From: Tessaracoccus oleiagri
GTDB lineage: Bacteria; Actinomycetota; Actinomycetes; Propionibacteriales; Propionibacteriaceae
Length of the DNA: 64,000 nt
Direction of reading: 5' to 3'
NCBI RefSeq assembly: GCF_900103275.1
Contig: NZ_FNGP01000001.1
Span: 806,001 to 870,000, forward strand
Both the position numbers and the translations under genes were made by a program. Position 1 is the first letter of the stretch. The number at the start of each line of letters is the position of its first letter. Of the stretch, positions 35,275 through 43,712 are shown one piece after another. The notes beneath the pieces were generated by a model. It ran no database searches. It was not told the DNA's origin and was given only the letters and a program-made list of their open reading frames with translations.

Positions 35275-35766
35275 CTAGTGGTTCTTGACCCCGTCCATCT
35301 GGGCGACGATGTGCCCCAGGATGGGGCCGAGCACGGTGATCGTGTCCTTGGCGCCGCCCTTGGAACCGGGCGCGTTGGCGACGAAGGCGCGGTTGTCCTC
35401 GCGGGTCATCACCCCGGCCACGGCACGCGACATCTGCGCCGTCGGCACCTTCTGCATCCCGACGCGGCGCACCTCCTCGGCGATGCCCGGCATCTCGAAG
35501 TCGAGCAGTCCCAGTGTCGCCTCGACGGTGACGTCACGCGGCGCGATGCCGGTGCCGCCCGTCGTGATCACGACGCGAACGCCCGCGTGCACCAGCGACT
35601 CGATGGCCTCCCGGATCGACTCGATGTCGTCCCGGACCAGCACCACGTCGCCGACCTCGAAGCCGGCGGCGCGCAGGCCCTCCTGGATGATCGGGCCCGA
35701 CTCGTCGCCGTAGACGCCCTCGGACGCGCGGTCCGAACAGGTGATGACTGCTGCATGGTGTGCCAT
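35275..35766 (-). CDS. mogA: Molybdopterin adenylyltransferase MogA/MoaB
   Basis: A 163-residue MogA/MoaB/MPT-binding domain protein, which adenylylates molybdopterin before molybdenum insertion. Motifs are ITCSDRASEGVYGDESG at the N-terminus, VVITTGGTGIAPRDVT (the MPT-binding TGGTG) and FVANAPGSKGGAKDT. It is divergent from the HTH-TOBE regulator and modABC, placing cofactor assembly beside molybdate uptake. A leaderless promoter (TAGACT six bases before the ATG) is likely. Confidence 0.92.
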   Translation of the reverse strand: MAHHAAVITCSDRASEGVYGDESGPIIQEGLRAAGFEVGDVVLVRDDIESIREAIESLVHAGVRVVITTGGTGIAPRDVTVEATLGLLDFEMPGIAEEVRRVGMQKVPTAQMSRAVAGVMTREDNRAFVANAPGSKGGAKDTITVLGPILGHIVAQMDGVKNH

Positions 35767-35772
35767 GGGATC

Positions 35773-35778
35773 AGTCTA
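35773..35778 (-). promoter_or_regulatory. -10 element TAGACT of mogA
   Basis: Minus-strand TAGACT ends six bases before the ATG at 35766; no SD. Confidence 0.5.
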
Positions 35779-35848
35779 CGAGCGTTGTGCGTCCTCGGGC
35801 GGGGCAGTTTGCCTGCCTCCCTCGAAGGCGCCGCCCAGAATCCGTTCG

Positions 35849-35866
35849 CCTGCCGGATCCGGCAGG
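35849..35866. promoter_or_regulatory. 18-bp perfect palindrome in the mogA/mod intergenic region
   Basis: CCTGCCGGATCCGGCAGG is a perfect palindrome lying between two divergent promoters and followed by TTTT on the plus strand. Its position favours an operator, perhaps for the adjacent HTH-TOBE protein. A small hairpin terminator is the alternative. Confidence 0.4.
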
Positions 35867-35949
35867 TTTTCCGAAACTTGGCGGGCCAACGACGTCGTCG
35901 CGCGCGGGCCGACATGTCACCTTTCTGCGCCTCCCGCATCTGCGGATGG

Positions 35950-35955
35950 TAGTGT
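35950..35955 (+). promoter_or_regulatory. -10 element TAGTGT of the mod operon
   Basis: TAGTGT ends six bases before the GTG at 35962, suggesting a leaderless mRNA that begins with the GTG start codon. Confidence 0.5.
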
Positions 35956-35961
35956 CCGATC

Positions 35962-36369
35962 GTGACGCAGATACGGATCAACACCGCGGCAGGGTTGCTC
36001 GGCGTCTCAGACGACACCCTCCGCCGCTGGATCGACCAGGGCCGGGTCGACGTGACGCGCGACGAGGCGGGGCGGCAGGCCGTCGACGGCACCTCCCTCG
36101 CCCGGCTGGCGCAGGACCTGGCCGCCGAGAAGAACCGGGACGCCGTCGACGAGGGCGCCGGCCACCGGTCCGCGCGCAACCACCTCACCGGTCTGGTCAC
36201 CAACGTCATCTCGGACAAGGTCATGAGCCAGGTGGAGCTTCAGTGCGGCCGCTACCGGATCGTCTCGCTCATCTCCACCGAGGCGGTGGAGGACTTGGGA
36301 CTGGAGGTCGGCTCCGTGGCGACCGCCGTCATCAAGTCCACCAACGTCGCCATCGAGGCTGCACGATGA
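35962..36369 (+). CDS. Excisionase-type HTH plus TOBE molybdate-binding regulator
   Basis: A 135-residue two-domain protein. Residues 5-50 are a MerR/excisionase-like winged HTH (INTAAGLLGVSDDTLRRWIDQGRV). Residues 70-135 are a single TOBE/Mop domain (RNHLTGLVTNVISDKVMSQVEL ending in VATAVIKSTNVAIE), the fold that binds molybdate in molbindins and ModE. It is a compact candidate for the molybdate-responsive regulator of modABC and mogA. Start is GTG 35962, and its stop overlaps the modA start (ATGA). Confidence 0.85.
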   Translation: MTQIRINTAAGLLGVSDDTLRRWIDQGRVDVTRDEAGRQAVDGTSLARLAQDLAAEKNRDAVDEGAGHRSARNHLTGLVTNVISDKVMSQVELQCGRYRIVSLISTEAVEDLGLEVGSVATAVIKSTNVAIEAAR

Positions 36370-37073
36370 GGAGGGTCCTCGCGGCGGCGCTGGCCGCCCT
36401 CGCGCTGGCCGCCTGCAGCGAGGACCGGGCGGAGCCGACGACGGTGTTCGCCGCCTCGTCGCTCACCATTCCGTTCGAGGAGATCGCCGAGGACCGCGAG
36501 GTGAGCTTCTCGTTCGACGGTTCGTCCGGCCTCGTCGACCAGCTCGCCGGCGGCGCCCCCGCTGACGTCCTCGCGACGGCCGACCAGCGGACCATGGATC
36601 GCGCCGTCGAGCTCGGGCTCGTCGAGGGGGAGCCGACGATGTTCGCCACCAACCGGCTCGTGCTCGTCACCCCACCCGACAACCCCGCCGGCGTGACCGG
36701 CCTCGACGGCTCCCTCGACGGAGCGAAGCTCGTCGTCTGCGCGCCCGAGGTGCCCTGCGGCGACGCCTCCGCCCGTCTCGCCGAGCGCGCGGGCGTCGAG
36801 CTCGACCCCGTGTCCGAGGAGACCAAGGTCACCGACGTGCTCGGCAAGGTCATCGCGGGGGAGGCGGACGCGGGGCTCGTGTACTTCACCGACGCGCGCG
36901 GCGCGGGCGACGAGGTTCACGTGATCGAGATGCCCGAGGCGACCGAGGAACCCAACACGTACTGGATCGCAGCGGTGGCCGGGGGTGACCCGGAGCGAGC
37001 CGCGGGGTTCATCCGGCTGGTCGGCAATTCCGGGCCGGTGCTGGAGCGCCACGGCTTCGGCCCCCGCGCATGA
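36366..37073 (+). CDS. modA: Molybdate ABC transporter substrate-binding lipoprotein
   Basis: A 235-residue lipoprotein with signal [17 protein letters not shown] and lipobox LAAC. The mature part begins with [15 protein letters not shown], the molybdate-binding loop with consecutive serines. It continues [25 protein letters not shown] and [11 protein letters not shown], both typical of ModA, and ends with [14 protein letters not shown]. Slightly short for the family but with all binding blocks. Its stop overlaps the modB start. Confidence 0.93.
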   Translation: MRRVLAAALAALALAACSEDRAEPTTVFAASSLTIPFEEIAEDREVSFSFDGSSGLVDQLAGGAPADVLATADQRTMDRAVELGLVEGEPTMFATNRLVLVTPPDNPAGVTGLDGSLDGAKLVVCAPEVPCGDASARLAERAGVELDPVSEETKVTDVLGKVIAGEADAGLVYFTDARGAGDEVHVIEMPEATEEPNTYWIAAVAGGDPERAAGFIRLVGNSGPVLERHGFGPRA

Positions 37074-37849
37074 CCGGTTTCCCGCGCTGGGCCTGGCTGC
37101 CATTCGCCGCCGGGCTGGCGCTGCTGGCGGTGCCGCTGCTGGGAATGGTCGCCAGGGTGCCTTGGGCGGACCTGGCTGCGCTGCTCTCGTCGGAACGGGC
37201 GCTCGACGCGCTCGGGCTGAGCCTGGCGACGTGCCTCGTCGCGACGGCGCTGGTGCTGCTGCTCGGGGTGCCGCTCGCGCTGGTACTCGCGCGCAGCGAG
37301 GGCTGGTGGGTCGGCGCGGTCCGGACGCTGGTCACCGTGCCGATGGTGCTGCCGCCCGTCGTGGCCGGGCTCGCGCTGCTGGTGACGTTCGGCCGTCGGG
37401 GGCTGATCGGCGAGACGCTGTCGGCGTGGGGCATCGAGGTCGGCTTCACGACCGCCGCGGTCGTGATCGCGCAGGCGTTCGTCGCCCTGCCGTTCCTCGT
37501 CACCTCGCTGGAGGGCGCGCTGCGGGCGTCGGGGGCGCAGTACGAGCGGATCGCCGCCAACCTGGGGGCGTCCCCGTCGCGCATCTTCTTCCGCGTGACG
37601 GTGCCGATCGCCCTGCCGGCGGTGGTCTCGGGCACCGCGCTGGCGTTCGCCCGCGCACTGGGGGAGTTCGGCGCCACGCTTACGTTCGCCGGCTCGCTGC
37701 AGGGCGTCACCCGCACGCTGCCGCTCGAGATCTACCTGCTGCGCGAGACCGACTCCGACCTCGCCCTCGCCCTTTCGCTCGTCCTGGTCGTGGTCGCGCT
37801 CGGCATCGTCGCCGTCTCCACCTGGGTCACCCGGAGGAATCGTGGCTGA
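37070..37849 (+). CDS. modB: Molybdate ABC transporter permease
   Basis: A 259-residue permease with five or six helices. It contains the segment [21 protein letters not shown], typical of ModB, and the cytoplasmic EAA loop [23 protein letters not shown], which contacts Mod[22 protein letters not shown] is also a conserved ModB block. It overlaps modA by four bases and modC by eight. Confidence 0.93.
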   Translation: MTGFPRWAWLPFAAGLALLAVPLLGMVARVPWADLAALLSSERALDALGLSLATCLVATALVLLLGVPLALVLARSEGWWVGAVRTLVTVPMVLPPVVAGLALLVTFGRRGLIGETLSAWGIEVGFTTAAVVIAQAFVALPFLVTSLEGALRASGAQYERIAANLGASPSRIFFRVTVPIALPAVVSGTALAFARALGEFGATLTFAGSLQGVTRTLPLEIYLLRETDSDLALALSLVLVVVALGIVAVSTWVTRRNRG

Positions 37850-38897
37850 GGCGCTGACCGTCTCCGCGACGATCGCGGGCCGCGGCTTCGACGTCGACCT
37901 CACCATCGCCGAGGGCGAGCGCGTGGCGGTCGTGGGCCCCAACGGGGCGGGGAAGTCCACGCTGCTGCAACTCGTCGCCGGATCCCTCAGGCCGACGTCG
38001 GGCTCCGTCGCCCTGGGCGGACGGGAGGTGGCATCCCCGACGACGTACCTCCCGCCCCATCGGCGCCGGGTGGCGTACGTCGAGCAGCGTCCGCTGCTGT
38101 TCCCGCACCTCGACGTGCTGGAGAACGTGATGTTCGGCCCCCTCGCCCGCGGCGTGAAGCGGCAGGCGGCGCGGGCGCGCGCGGTGGCCGAGCTGGAGGC
38201 GACGGGCTGCGGCGACCTGGTCCACCGGCGCCCGGCCCAGCTCTCCGGCGGCCAGGCGCAGCGCGTCTCACTGGCCCGCGGGCTGGCGTTCGATCCCGAC
38301 GTGGTGCTGCTCGACGAGCCGTTCGCCGCCCTCGACGCCTCCGTCACCCCGGAGCTGCGGCGGCTGCTGCGCCACCGGCTGCACGGGCTCACGACGATCC
38401 TCGTCACCCACGAACTGCTGGACGTCGTCACGCTGGCCGACCGGATCGTGGCGCTCGAGGACGGCGGTGTCGTGGCGGACGGGCCGGTCGAGCGGGTCTC
38501 CGCCTCCCCGTCGACGCAGTTCCTCGCCGACCTCGTGGGCGTCAATCTGCTGGGCGGCACCGTCGTGGCGGGCAACCGGCTAGACCTCGGCGTCGTCGAA
38601 CTCACCGGCCTCTACAACGACGACCTGGTGCCCGGCCACCACGGCCGCGCCACCGTCGCGCCCGACGCGATCTCCCTGCATCGGTCGAGGCCCGAGGGCA
38701 GCCCCCGCAACGCGCTGCGGGGGTCGGTGGTAGCGATCGAGCCGCGCGGCCCGGTCGTCGGCGTCACCGTCGACGTGGGGCAGCGGCTTCGGGCCTCGCT
38801 CACGCCGGCGGCGGTCGCCGAGCTGGAGCTCTCGCCGGGCGAGGAGGTCGTGGCGGTCGTGAAGGCGACACAGGTGCGGCTCCACCCGGGGGACTGA
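37842..38897 (+). CDS. modC: Molybdate ABC transporter ATP-binding protein
   Basis: A 351-residue ATPase. Walker A is GPNGAGKST, the Q-loop region is [11 protein letters not shown], the signature is [16 protein letters not shown], Walker B is [12 protein letters not shown] and the H-loop THELLDV. Residues 285-351 form the regulatory TOBE domain ([20 protein letters not shown]), which senses molybdate. Start is GTG 37842, inside the end of modB. The gene ends three bases from the convergent lipoprotein gene, with no terminator between. Confidence 0.93.
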   Translation: MAEALTVSATIAGRGFDVDLTIAEGERVAVVGPNGAGKSTLLQLVAGSLRPTSGSVALGGREVASPTTYLPPHRRRVAYVEQRPLLFPHLDVLENVMFGPLARGVKRQAARARAVAELEATGCGDLVHRRPAQLSGGQAQRVSLARGLAFDPDVVLLDEPFAALDASVTPELRRLLRHRLHGLTTILVTHELLDVVTLADRIVALEDGGVVADGPVERVSASPSTQFLADLVGVNLLGGTVVAGNRLDLGVVELTGLYNDDLVPGHHGRATVAPDAISLHRSRPEGSPRNALRGSVVAIEPRGPVVGVTVDVGQRLRASLTPAAVAELELSPGEEVVAVVKATQVRLHPGD

Positions 38898-38900
38898 CCG

Positions 38901-40250
38901 CTACTCGGCCTCGTACTTCACGACGTCCGGGTCCTCGCGGACCTCGTCGCACATGGTCTGGAGCCGGTCGATCAGCTCCCCGGGGTCGAGCTCCCCGCGG
39001 AGGAACTCCGCCATGGCGGCCGTGGACTGCTCGCCGAGCCCGTAGTACTTGATGAACAGCCACTTGAACGTGTTCTCGCCGGCATCGGCGAGGAGCCGTA
39101 CCTGCGACGCGAGCGCCGGCGACTCCGGCGTGGCGCCGCGGATCACCGTCGGGAGCTCGTTCAGCTCCGAGAACTCGGCCGCGATCTCCGGCGACAGCAA
39201 CGTGCGCAGCAGCTCCATCCCGCCCTGCGGGTTGTCGGCGTTGCGCGGCACGAAGAAGCTCTCATCCGCCTCGGAGTGGATGGCCGCGAACGGCAGCTTC
39301 GGCGCGCGCGTGATGGTCGGCACCGGTGCGACCGTCGGCATGAAGTCGGGGCGCATCGTCGGCTTCGTCTGCCGCAGCAGCGTCGCGCCGGCTGGGCAGA
39401 GCAGCGGCCCGCCGGAGGCCCAGCGTTCCCTGGCGCCGTCCGGGTACTCGGCGAGCTGGTCGGACTGCACCAGGCGCCGGAGCTGCCCGAGGATGCGCTC
39501 GATGGCCGGATTGCGCCAGGCGTCCGGAGCAAGATTGTCGAGCTCGAGGCGGAGGTCGTGGCCGTCCTCCTTGATGGCGGAGGCGATCACGAGGTCGAGG
39601 TACTCGCCGGCCTGCGTCGGGTCCCAGGCGAACAGGGTGCGTCCGGTCTCGGCGGCGGCCGCGCCCAGCTCGTAGAGGTCGTCCCAGGTGTTCGGCGGGC
39701 TCCAGCCGTGGCCGCTGAACAGCGTCTCCGAGTACCAGAGGCCGTGCACGATCAGGGTGTACTGCATCGCCAGCTGCTGGTCGTCGACGATGCCGGGAGA
39801 CAGCGCGCCGGTGTAGAGGGTGTCGCGGATGGGGGTGCCGGCGAGGTTCGGGGACTCGAGCAGCTCGCCGAGGGGCGTGAGCTCGTCGGCGATCGTGCCG
39901 AGGGCCAGCCGCCCGTCGCCGGAGTTGTTGACGAGGTCCGGCGGCGTGGTGGAGAGGGTGGGGCCCACCTCGTCGGCGACGCTCACCACCGCCTCCACCT
40001 GCACCTCGACGCCCGGGAAGTTCTCGCGCAGCCGGGCCGCGGCCCCGTCGATGATCGACGTGCCGAACGGCCCCTCATGGACCGTGACGCGGATCGTGGA
40101 CGGCACGGCCAGGCCGAAGGGCCCGGCGGTGGGCGTCGGGGACGGGGAAGGGGAGAGCGACGGGGCGGTGGGGTCCTCCGACGGCGTGCAGGCCGTGGCG
40201 GCGAGAGCGGCGGTGCCGGCGAGCAGCGCGCGTCGCGGAAGGAGTCCCAT
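38901..40250 (-). CDS. Orphan extracellular solute-binding lipoprotein (family 1 type)
   Basis: A 449-residue sugar-type solute-binding protein. The signal MGLLPRRALLAGTAALAATAC has twin Arg and lipobox ATAC, suggesting Tat export. A Pro/Ser/Thr-rich linker follows, then a fold resembling ABC sugar-binding proteins (NgcE-like). ATG 40250 is supported by TAGTCT seven bases upstream; an in-frame ATG at 40274 would add eight residues. No permease or ATPase gene accompanies it in the window, so it either shares a remote transporter or senses a ligand. Confidence 0.75.
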   Translation of the reverse strand: MGLLPRRALLAGTAALAATACTPSEDPTAPSLSPSPSPTPTAGPFGLAVPSTIRVTVHEGPFGTSIIDGAAARLRENFPGVEVQVEAVVSVADEVGPTLSTTPPDLVNNSGDGRLALGTIADELTPLGELLESPNLAGTPIRDTLYTGALSPGIVDDQQLAMQYTLIVHGLWYSETLFSGHGWSPPNTWDDLYELGAAAAETGRTLFAWDPTQAGEYLDLVIASAIKEDGHDLRLELDNLAPDAWRNPAIERILGQLRRLVQSDQLAEYPDGARERWASGGPLLCPAGATLLRQTKPTMRPDFMPTVAPVPTITRAPKLPFAAIHSEADESFFVPRNADNPQGGMELLRTLLSPEIAAEFSELNELPTVIRGATPESPALASQVRLLADAGENTFKWLFIKYYGLGEQSTAAMAEFLRGELDPGELIDRLQTMCDEVREDPDVVKYEAE

Positions 40251-40257
40251 GGACGGC

Positions 40258-40263
40258 AGACTA
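40258..40263 (-). promoter_or_regulatory. -10 element TAGTCT of the orphan lipoprotein
   Basis: Minus-strand TAGTCT ends seven bases before the ATG at 40250 and helps to fix that start. Confidence 0.45.
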
Positions 40264-40288
40264 CTGCCGCCCATGGGGCCTCGGCACG

Positions 40289-41560
40289 TCAGCGGCCGGT
40301 ACCGGCGTACACCGTTGCATCGGTCTCGGCGTCGAGGCCGAAGGCGGTGTGGGCGGCGCGCACGGCGTCGTCCACCTCCCCGTCGGCGACGATCACCGAG
40401 ATGCGGATCTCCGAGGTGGAGATCATCTGCAGGTTGACGCCGGCCTGGGCGAGCGCGGTGAAGAACGTCGCGGTCACGCCCGGGTGCGAGCGCATGCCGA
40501 CACCGACGACGGAGACCTTGCCGATCTGGTCGTCGTAGCGGATGCTCTCGAACCCGACCTGCTCCTTGACCCGCTCGATCGCCTCTACGGCCTTGCGGCC
40601 CTCGGAGGAGGGCAGGGTGAACGAGATGTCGGTCTTCTCGACGGAGAGGTCGGAGATGTTCTGCACGACCATGTCGATGTTGATGTCGGCCTCGGCGACG
40701 GCGCGGAAGATCGTCGCCGCGTTGCCCACCTTGTCCGGGACGCCGACGACGGTGATCTTCGCCTCGCCGCGATCGTGCGCGACACCGGTGATGATGGCTT
40801 CTTCCATGTCCGTTTCCTTCAGTTCTTCCTGCGAGATGACCCACGTGCCGGGCTTGTCCGTGAATGAGGAACGCACGTGGACCCGCACGTTCTCGCGGCG
40901 CGCGTACTCGACGCAGCGCAGGTGGAGGATCTTGGCCCCGGCGGCCGCCATCTCCATCATGTCCTCGTAGCTGATCCGGTGGATCTGTCGCGCGCTCTTC
41001 ACGATGCGCGGGTCGGCGGTGTAGACGCCGTCGACGTCGGAGTAGATCTCGCAGTACTCGGCACCGAGCGCCGCCGCGAGGGCCACCGCGGTCGTGTCCG
41101 AGGCGCCGCGCCCGAGGGTGGTGACGTCCTTCGTCGTCTGCGCCACGCCCTGGAAGCCGGCGACGATCGCCACCTTCCCTTCCTCGAGGGCCTTCTCGAC
41201 GCGGCCCGGGGTGATGTCGATGATGCGGGCGTTGCCGTGCGTGGGGGTGGTGATGACGCCCGCCTGCGAGCCGGTGTAGCTGGCCGCGTCGACGCCGATG
41301 TCCGACAGTGCCATCGCGAGCAGCGCCGCGGACTGGCGCTCGCCGGTCGTCAGCAGCATGTCGAGCTCGCGCGACTTCGGCTTCGGGGAGACCTGGAGCG
41401 CGAGGTCCATCAGCTCGTCGGTGGTGTCGCCCATCGCCGAGATGACGATGATGACGTCGTGTCCCTCGCTGCGGGCGCGGGCGACGCGGCGGGCGACGCG
41501 CTTGATGGACTCGGCGTCAGCCACCGAGCTGCCGCCGTACTTCTGGACGATGCGACCCAT
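40289..41560 (-). CDS. lysC: Aspartokinase, alpha/beta type
   Basis: A 423-residue aspartate kinase, first step of the Lys/Thr/Met pathway. The kinase domain begins [15 protein letters not shown] and has [28 protein letters not shown] and [15 protein letters not shown]. Two ACT domains follow from about residue 265 ([17 protein letters not shown] and [14 protein letters not shown]) for lysine/threonine feedback. Met252 (MEEAIITGV) is a plausible internal start for a separate beta regulatory subunit, as in other actinobacteria. AAGGAG is five bases before the ATG at 41560. No asd gene follows. Confidence 0.95.
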   Translation of the reverse strand: MGRIVQKYGGSSVADAESIKRVARRVARARSEGHDVIIVISAMGDTTDELMDLALQVSPKPKSRELDMLLTTGERQSAALLAMALSDIGVDAASYTGSQAGVITTPTHGNARIIDITPGRVEKALEEGKVAIVAGFQGVAQTTKDVTTLGRGASDTTAVALAAALGAEYCEIYSDVDGVYTADPRIVKSARQIHRISYEDMMEMAAAGAKILHLRCVEYARRENVRVHVRSSFTDKPGTWVISQEELKETDMEEAIITGVAHDRGEAKITVVGVPDKVGNAATIFRAVAEADINIDMVVQNISDLSVEKTDISFTLPSSEGRKAVEAIERVKEQVGFESIRYDDQIGKVSVVGVGMRSHPGVTATFFTALAQAGVNLQMISTSEIRISVIVADGEVDDAVRAAHTAFGLDAETDATVYAGTGR

Positions 41561-41677
41561 TGAGACTCCTTTGCTTACCGCACACCAGACTAGTGCGAGC
41601 CCGTACGATTCGCCGTCCCGGTTCCATCCGCCGGGCCGGCTGGCAGCCGTCCCCGCCCACGGCCCCCGCCTGGGCAG

Positions 41678-41683
41678 TAGCCT
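41678..41683 (+). promoter_or_regulatory. -10 element TAGCCT of the Gfo/Idh-GH76 pair
   Basis: TAGCCT ends six bases before the ATG at 41690; no SD. Confidence 0.45.
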
Positions 41684-41689
41684 TGGGCC

Positions 41690-42685
41690 ATGGACACGGT
41701 TCGCTGGGGAATCATCGGAACTGGCGGCATCGCGAGCGGCGTCGTGAGCGACTTCCGGCTCGTCGCGGACGCCGAGGTGCAGGCCGTCGCGTCCCGTTCC
41801 CAGGAGCGCGCCGACGAGTACGCCCGCCAGCATGGGGTCACCACGGCCTACGGCTCCTACCGGCAACTCCTCGACGACGAGTCCATCGACGTCGTCTACA
41901 TCGCCACCCCGCACGCCCAGCACCGCGACGTCGCGCTGGCCGCCATCGAGCGCGGCAAGGCGGTGCTCGTCGAGAAGGCGTTCACCACCACCTATGAGGG
42001 CACCCGCCAGGTCGTCGAGGCCGCCCGCGCCAAGGGCGTGTTCGCTATGGAGGCGCTGTGGACCCGCTTCCAGCCCGCGGTCCAGGCGGCCAAGGAGGTC
42101 GTCGCATGGGGTCGGATCGGCGACGTCGTCGGGGTGCAGAGCGACCTCATCGCCCATAGGGAGTTCGACCCCACGGACCGGCTGTTCGACCCCGCGCTCG
42201 GCGGTGGCGCGCTCCTCGACCTCGGCGTCTACCCGATCTCCCTCGCGCAGCACTTCCTCGGCGACGTGAAGGAGGTGCAGTGCCTGGCGCGGCTGTATCC
42301 GACGGGGATCGACGCGGGGGCCACCATCTCGCTGCGCCACGACGCGGACGCCCTCAGTTCGCTCACCTGCGCCTTCGACGGGCACGGCCCGGGCAGCTTC
42401 CGGATCTTCGGCACCAAGGGATGGGTGGAGATCCAGCCCCGGTTCCACCACCCGACCACCGTGACCGTGAACCGGGCCGGGGCGCTCCCTCGCGTCATAG
42501 AGACCCGCCCGATCGGGAAGGGCTACGCCCACCAGTTCGCCGAGGTCACCGAGTGCATCCTCGCCGGCCGCACCGAGTCCGCGACGATGCCGCTGTCCGA
42601 CACGCTCGAGGTCATGCGGATCCTGTCCGAGTGCACCCGCCAGGCCGGCATCGAGTACCGGGAAGCGACGGTTGACCTCGGCTGA
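41690..42685 (+). CDS. Gfo/Idh/MocA oxidoreductase (dihydrodiol/xylose dehydrogenase-like)
   Basis: A 331-residue dehydrogenase. The Rossmann motif is [13 protein letters not shown], and [10 protein letters not shown] and [15 protein letters not shown] follow (the catalytic EK pair). The C-terminal domain carries [11 protein letters not shown] and [16 protein letters not shown], as in dimeric dihydrodiol, xylose or glucose-fructose type oxidoreductases. The next gene, a GH76-like protein, starts inside its 3' end, so the two products probably act on related sugars. Confidence 0.85.
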   Translation: MDTVRWGIIGTGGIASGVVSDFRLVADAEVQAVASRSQERADEYARQHGVTTAYGSYRQLLDDESIDVVYIATPHAQHRDVALAAIERGKAVLVEKAFTTTYEGTRQVVEAARAKGVFAMEALWTRFQPAVQAAKEVVAWGRIGDVVGVQSDLIAHREFDPTDRLFDPALGGGALLDLGVYPISLAQHFLGDVKEVQCLARLYPTGIDAGATISLRHDADALSSLTCAFDGHGPGSFRIFGTKGWVEIQPRFHHPTTVTVNRAGALPRVIETRPIGKGYAHQFAEVTECILAGRTESATMPLSDTLEVMRILSECTRQAGIEYREATVDLG

Positions 42686-43706
42686 CGCCTCGGCGCGTGC
42701 CTCGTCGGCCGAGGCGTCGATCAGGCGTCGGCATGTCCGCCGGCTGAGGGTGTGGCAGGCCGGACGGTTGGGCATCACGTCGTTCCCACCCGCGGCGGGC
42801 GCAGCGTGGCACCGGCCGCTCCACTACTGGTGGCAGGCGCACCTCCTGGACTGTCTCGTCGACGCCGAACTGCGCGAGCCCGACGAGGAGCGGCGGCGCC
42901 TGATCCGGGCGTTCCCCCGGGCGATGTGGGTCCGCAACGGCTTCCGGTGGACCAACGACTACTACGACGACATCGCCTGGTTCGGTCTCGCGCTGGAGCG
43001 CGCCGGTCGGCTCGGGCTCGGGGACCCGCGCGGGCTGCGCGTCATCGTCGACCGGCTGGCCGGTGCGTGGCGACGCGACGCGCTGGGCGGCCTGCCGTGG
43101 CGGGTGGGCGACGAGTTCCGCAACGCGCCGGTCATGGGCCCGGCGGCGATCCTGTTCGCACGCGTGGGGGAGGACTTCCTGGCGCGCCGGGCGGTCGACT
43201 GGCTGCGGAGCCGGCTGCAGCGTGACGACGGCCTCGTCGTCGACGGCCTACGCCCGGCCCGACCGGCGCTCTACACCTACAACCAGGGCACGTTCATCGG
43301 TGCCCTCGTGGAGCTGGGGGATCTGGCGGAGGCCGAGCGCGTCGCCAGCGCCGTCGAGGCGAAGCTCACCCGCGACGGCGTGCTGGTGGGCGCGCGCGGC
43401 GGGGACGGCGGACTCTTCGCCGGCATCACGGCCCGCTACCTGGGTGAGGCCGCGCGGGCCGGGTCCGCTGCCGCGAGGCGGATCGTACTGACGAGTGCCG
43501 AGGCGGCGTGGGGCAACCGCGCCGAGAGCGCCGACGGCGTGTTCTTCGGCCACGACTGGACCGCGCCGGCCGTCATCCCGACGGCGGCCGCGCCCCTCGG
43601 CGCCAACCAGGCCCCGAACGGGGTGACGAGCGCCGCCGTGCCGGAGCGCGACCTCTCCGTGCAGCTGTCCGGCTGGATGCTGCTGGAGGCCGCGGCCCGG
43701 CTGTGA
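42672..43706 (+). CDS. Cytosolic GH76-like glycoside hydrolase
   Basis: A 344-residue (alpha/alpha)6-barrel protein of the GH76 family, whose characterised members are endo-alpha-1,6-mannanases. The catalytic Asp pair is present in [10 protein letters not shown] (Asp99-Asp100), and [15 protein letters not shown] and the C-terminal [12 protein letters not shown] are family blocks. There is no signal peptide, although most GH76 enzymes are secreted. Start is TTG 42672, overlapping the dehydrogenase by 14 bases, with GGAAG six bases upstream; a GTG at 42699 is possible. It is cotranscribed with the dehydrogenase. Confidence 0.8.
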   Translation: MTSADASARASSAEASIRRRHVRRLRVWQAGRLGITSFPPAAGAAWHRPLHYWWQAHLLDCLVDAELREPDEERRRLIRAFPRAMWVRNGFRWTNDYYDDIAWFGLALERAGRLGLGDPRGLRVIVDRLAGAWRRDALGGLPWRVGDEFRNAPVMGPAAILFARVGEDFLARRAVDWLRSRLQRDDGLVVDGLRPARPALYTYNQGTFIGALVELGDLAEAERVASAVEAKLTRDGVLVGARGGDGGLFAGITARYLGEAARAGSAAARRIVLTSAEAAWGNRAESADGVFFGHDWTAPAVIPTAAAPLGANQAPNGVTSAAVPERDLSVQLSGWMLLEAAARL

Positions 43707-43712
43707 GTCCGC

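Noticed and set aside
35867..35870. TTTT after the mogA/mod palindrome as proof of a terminator
   Set aside because: The palindrome lies between two divergent promoters where no transcript needs to end; the T-run is only four bases.
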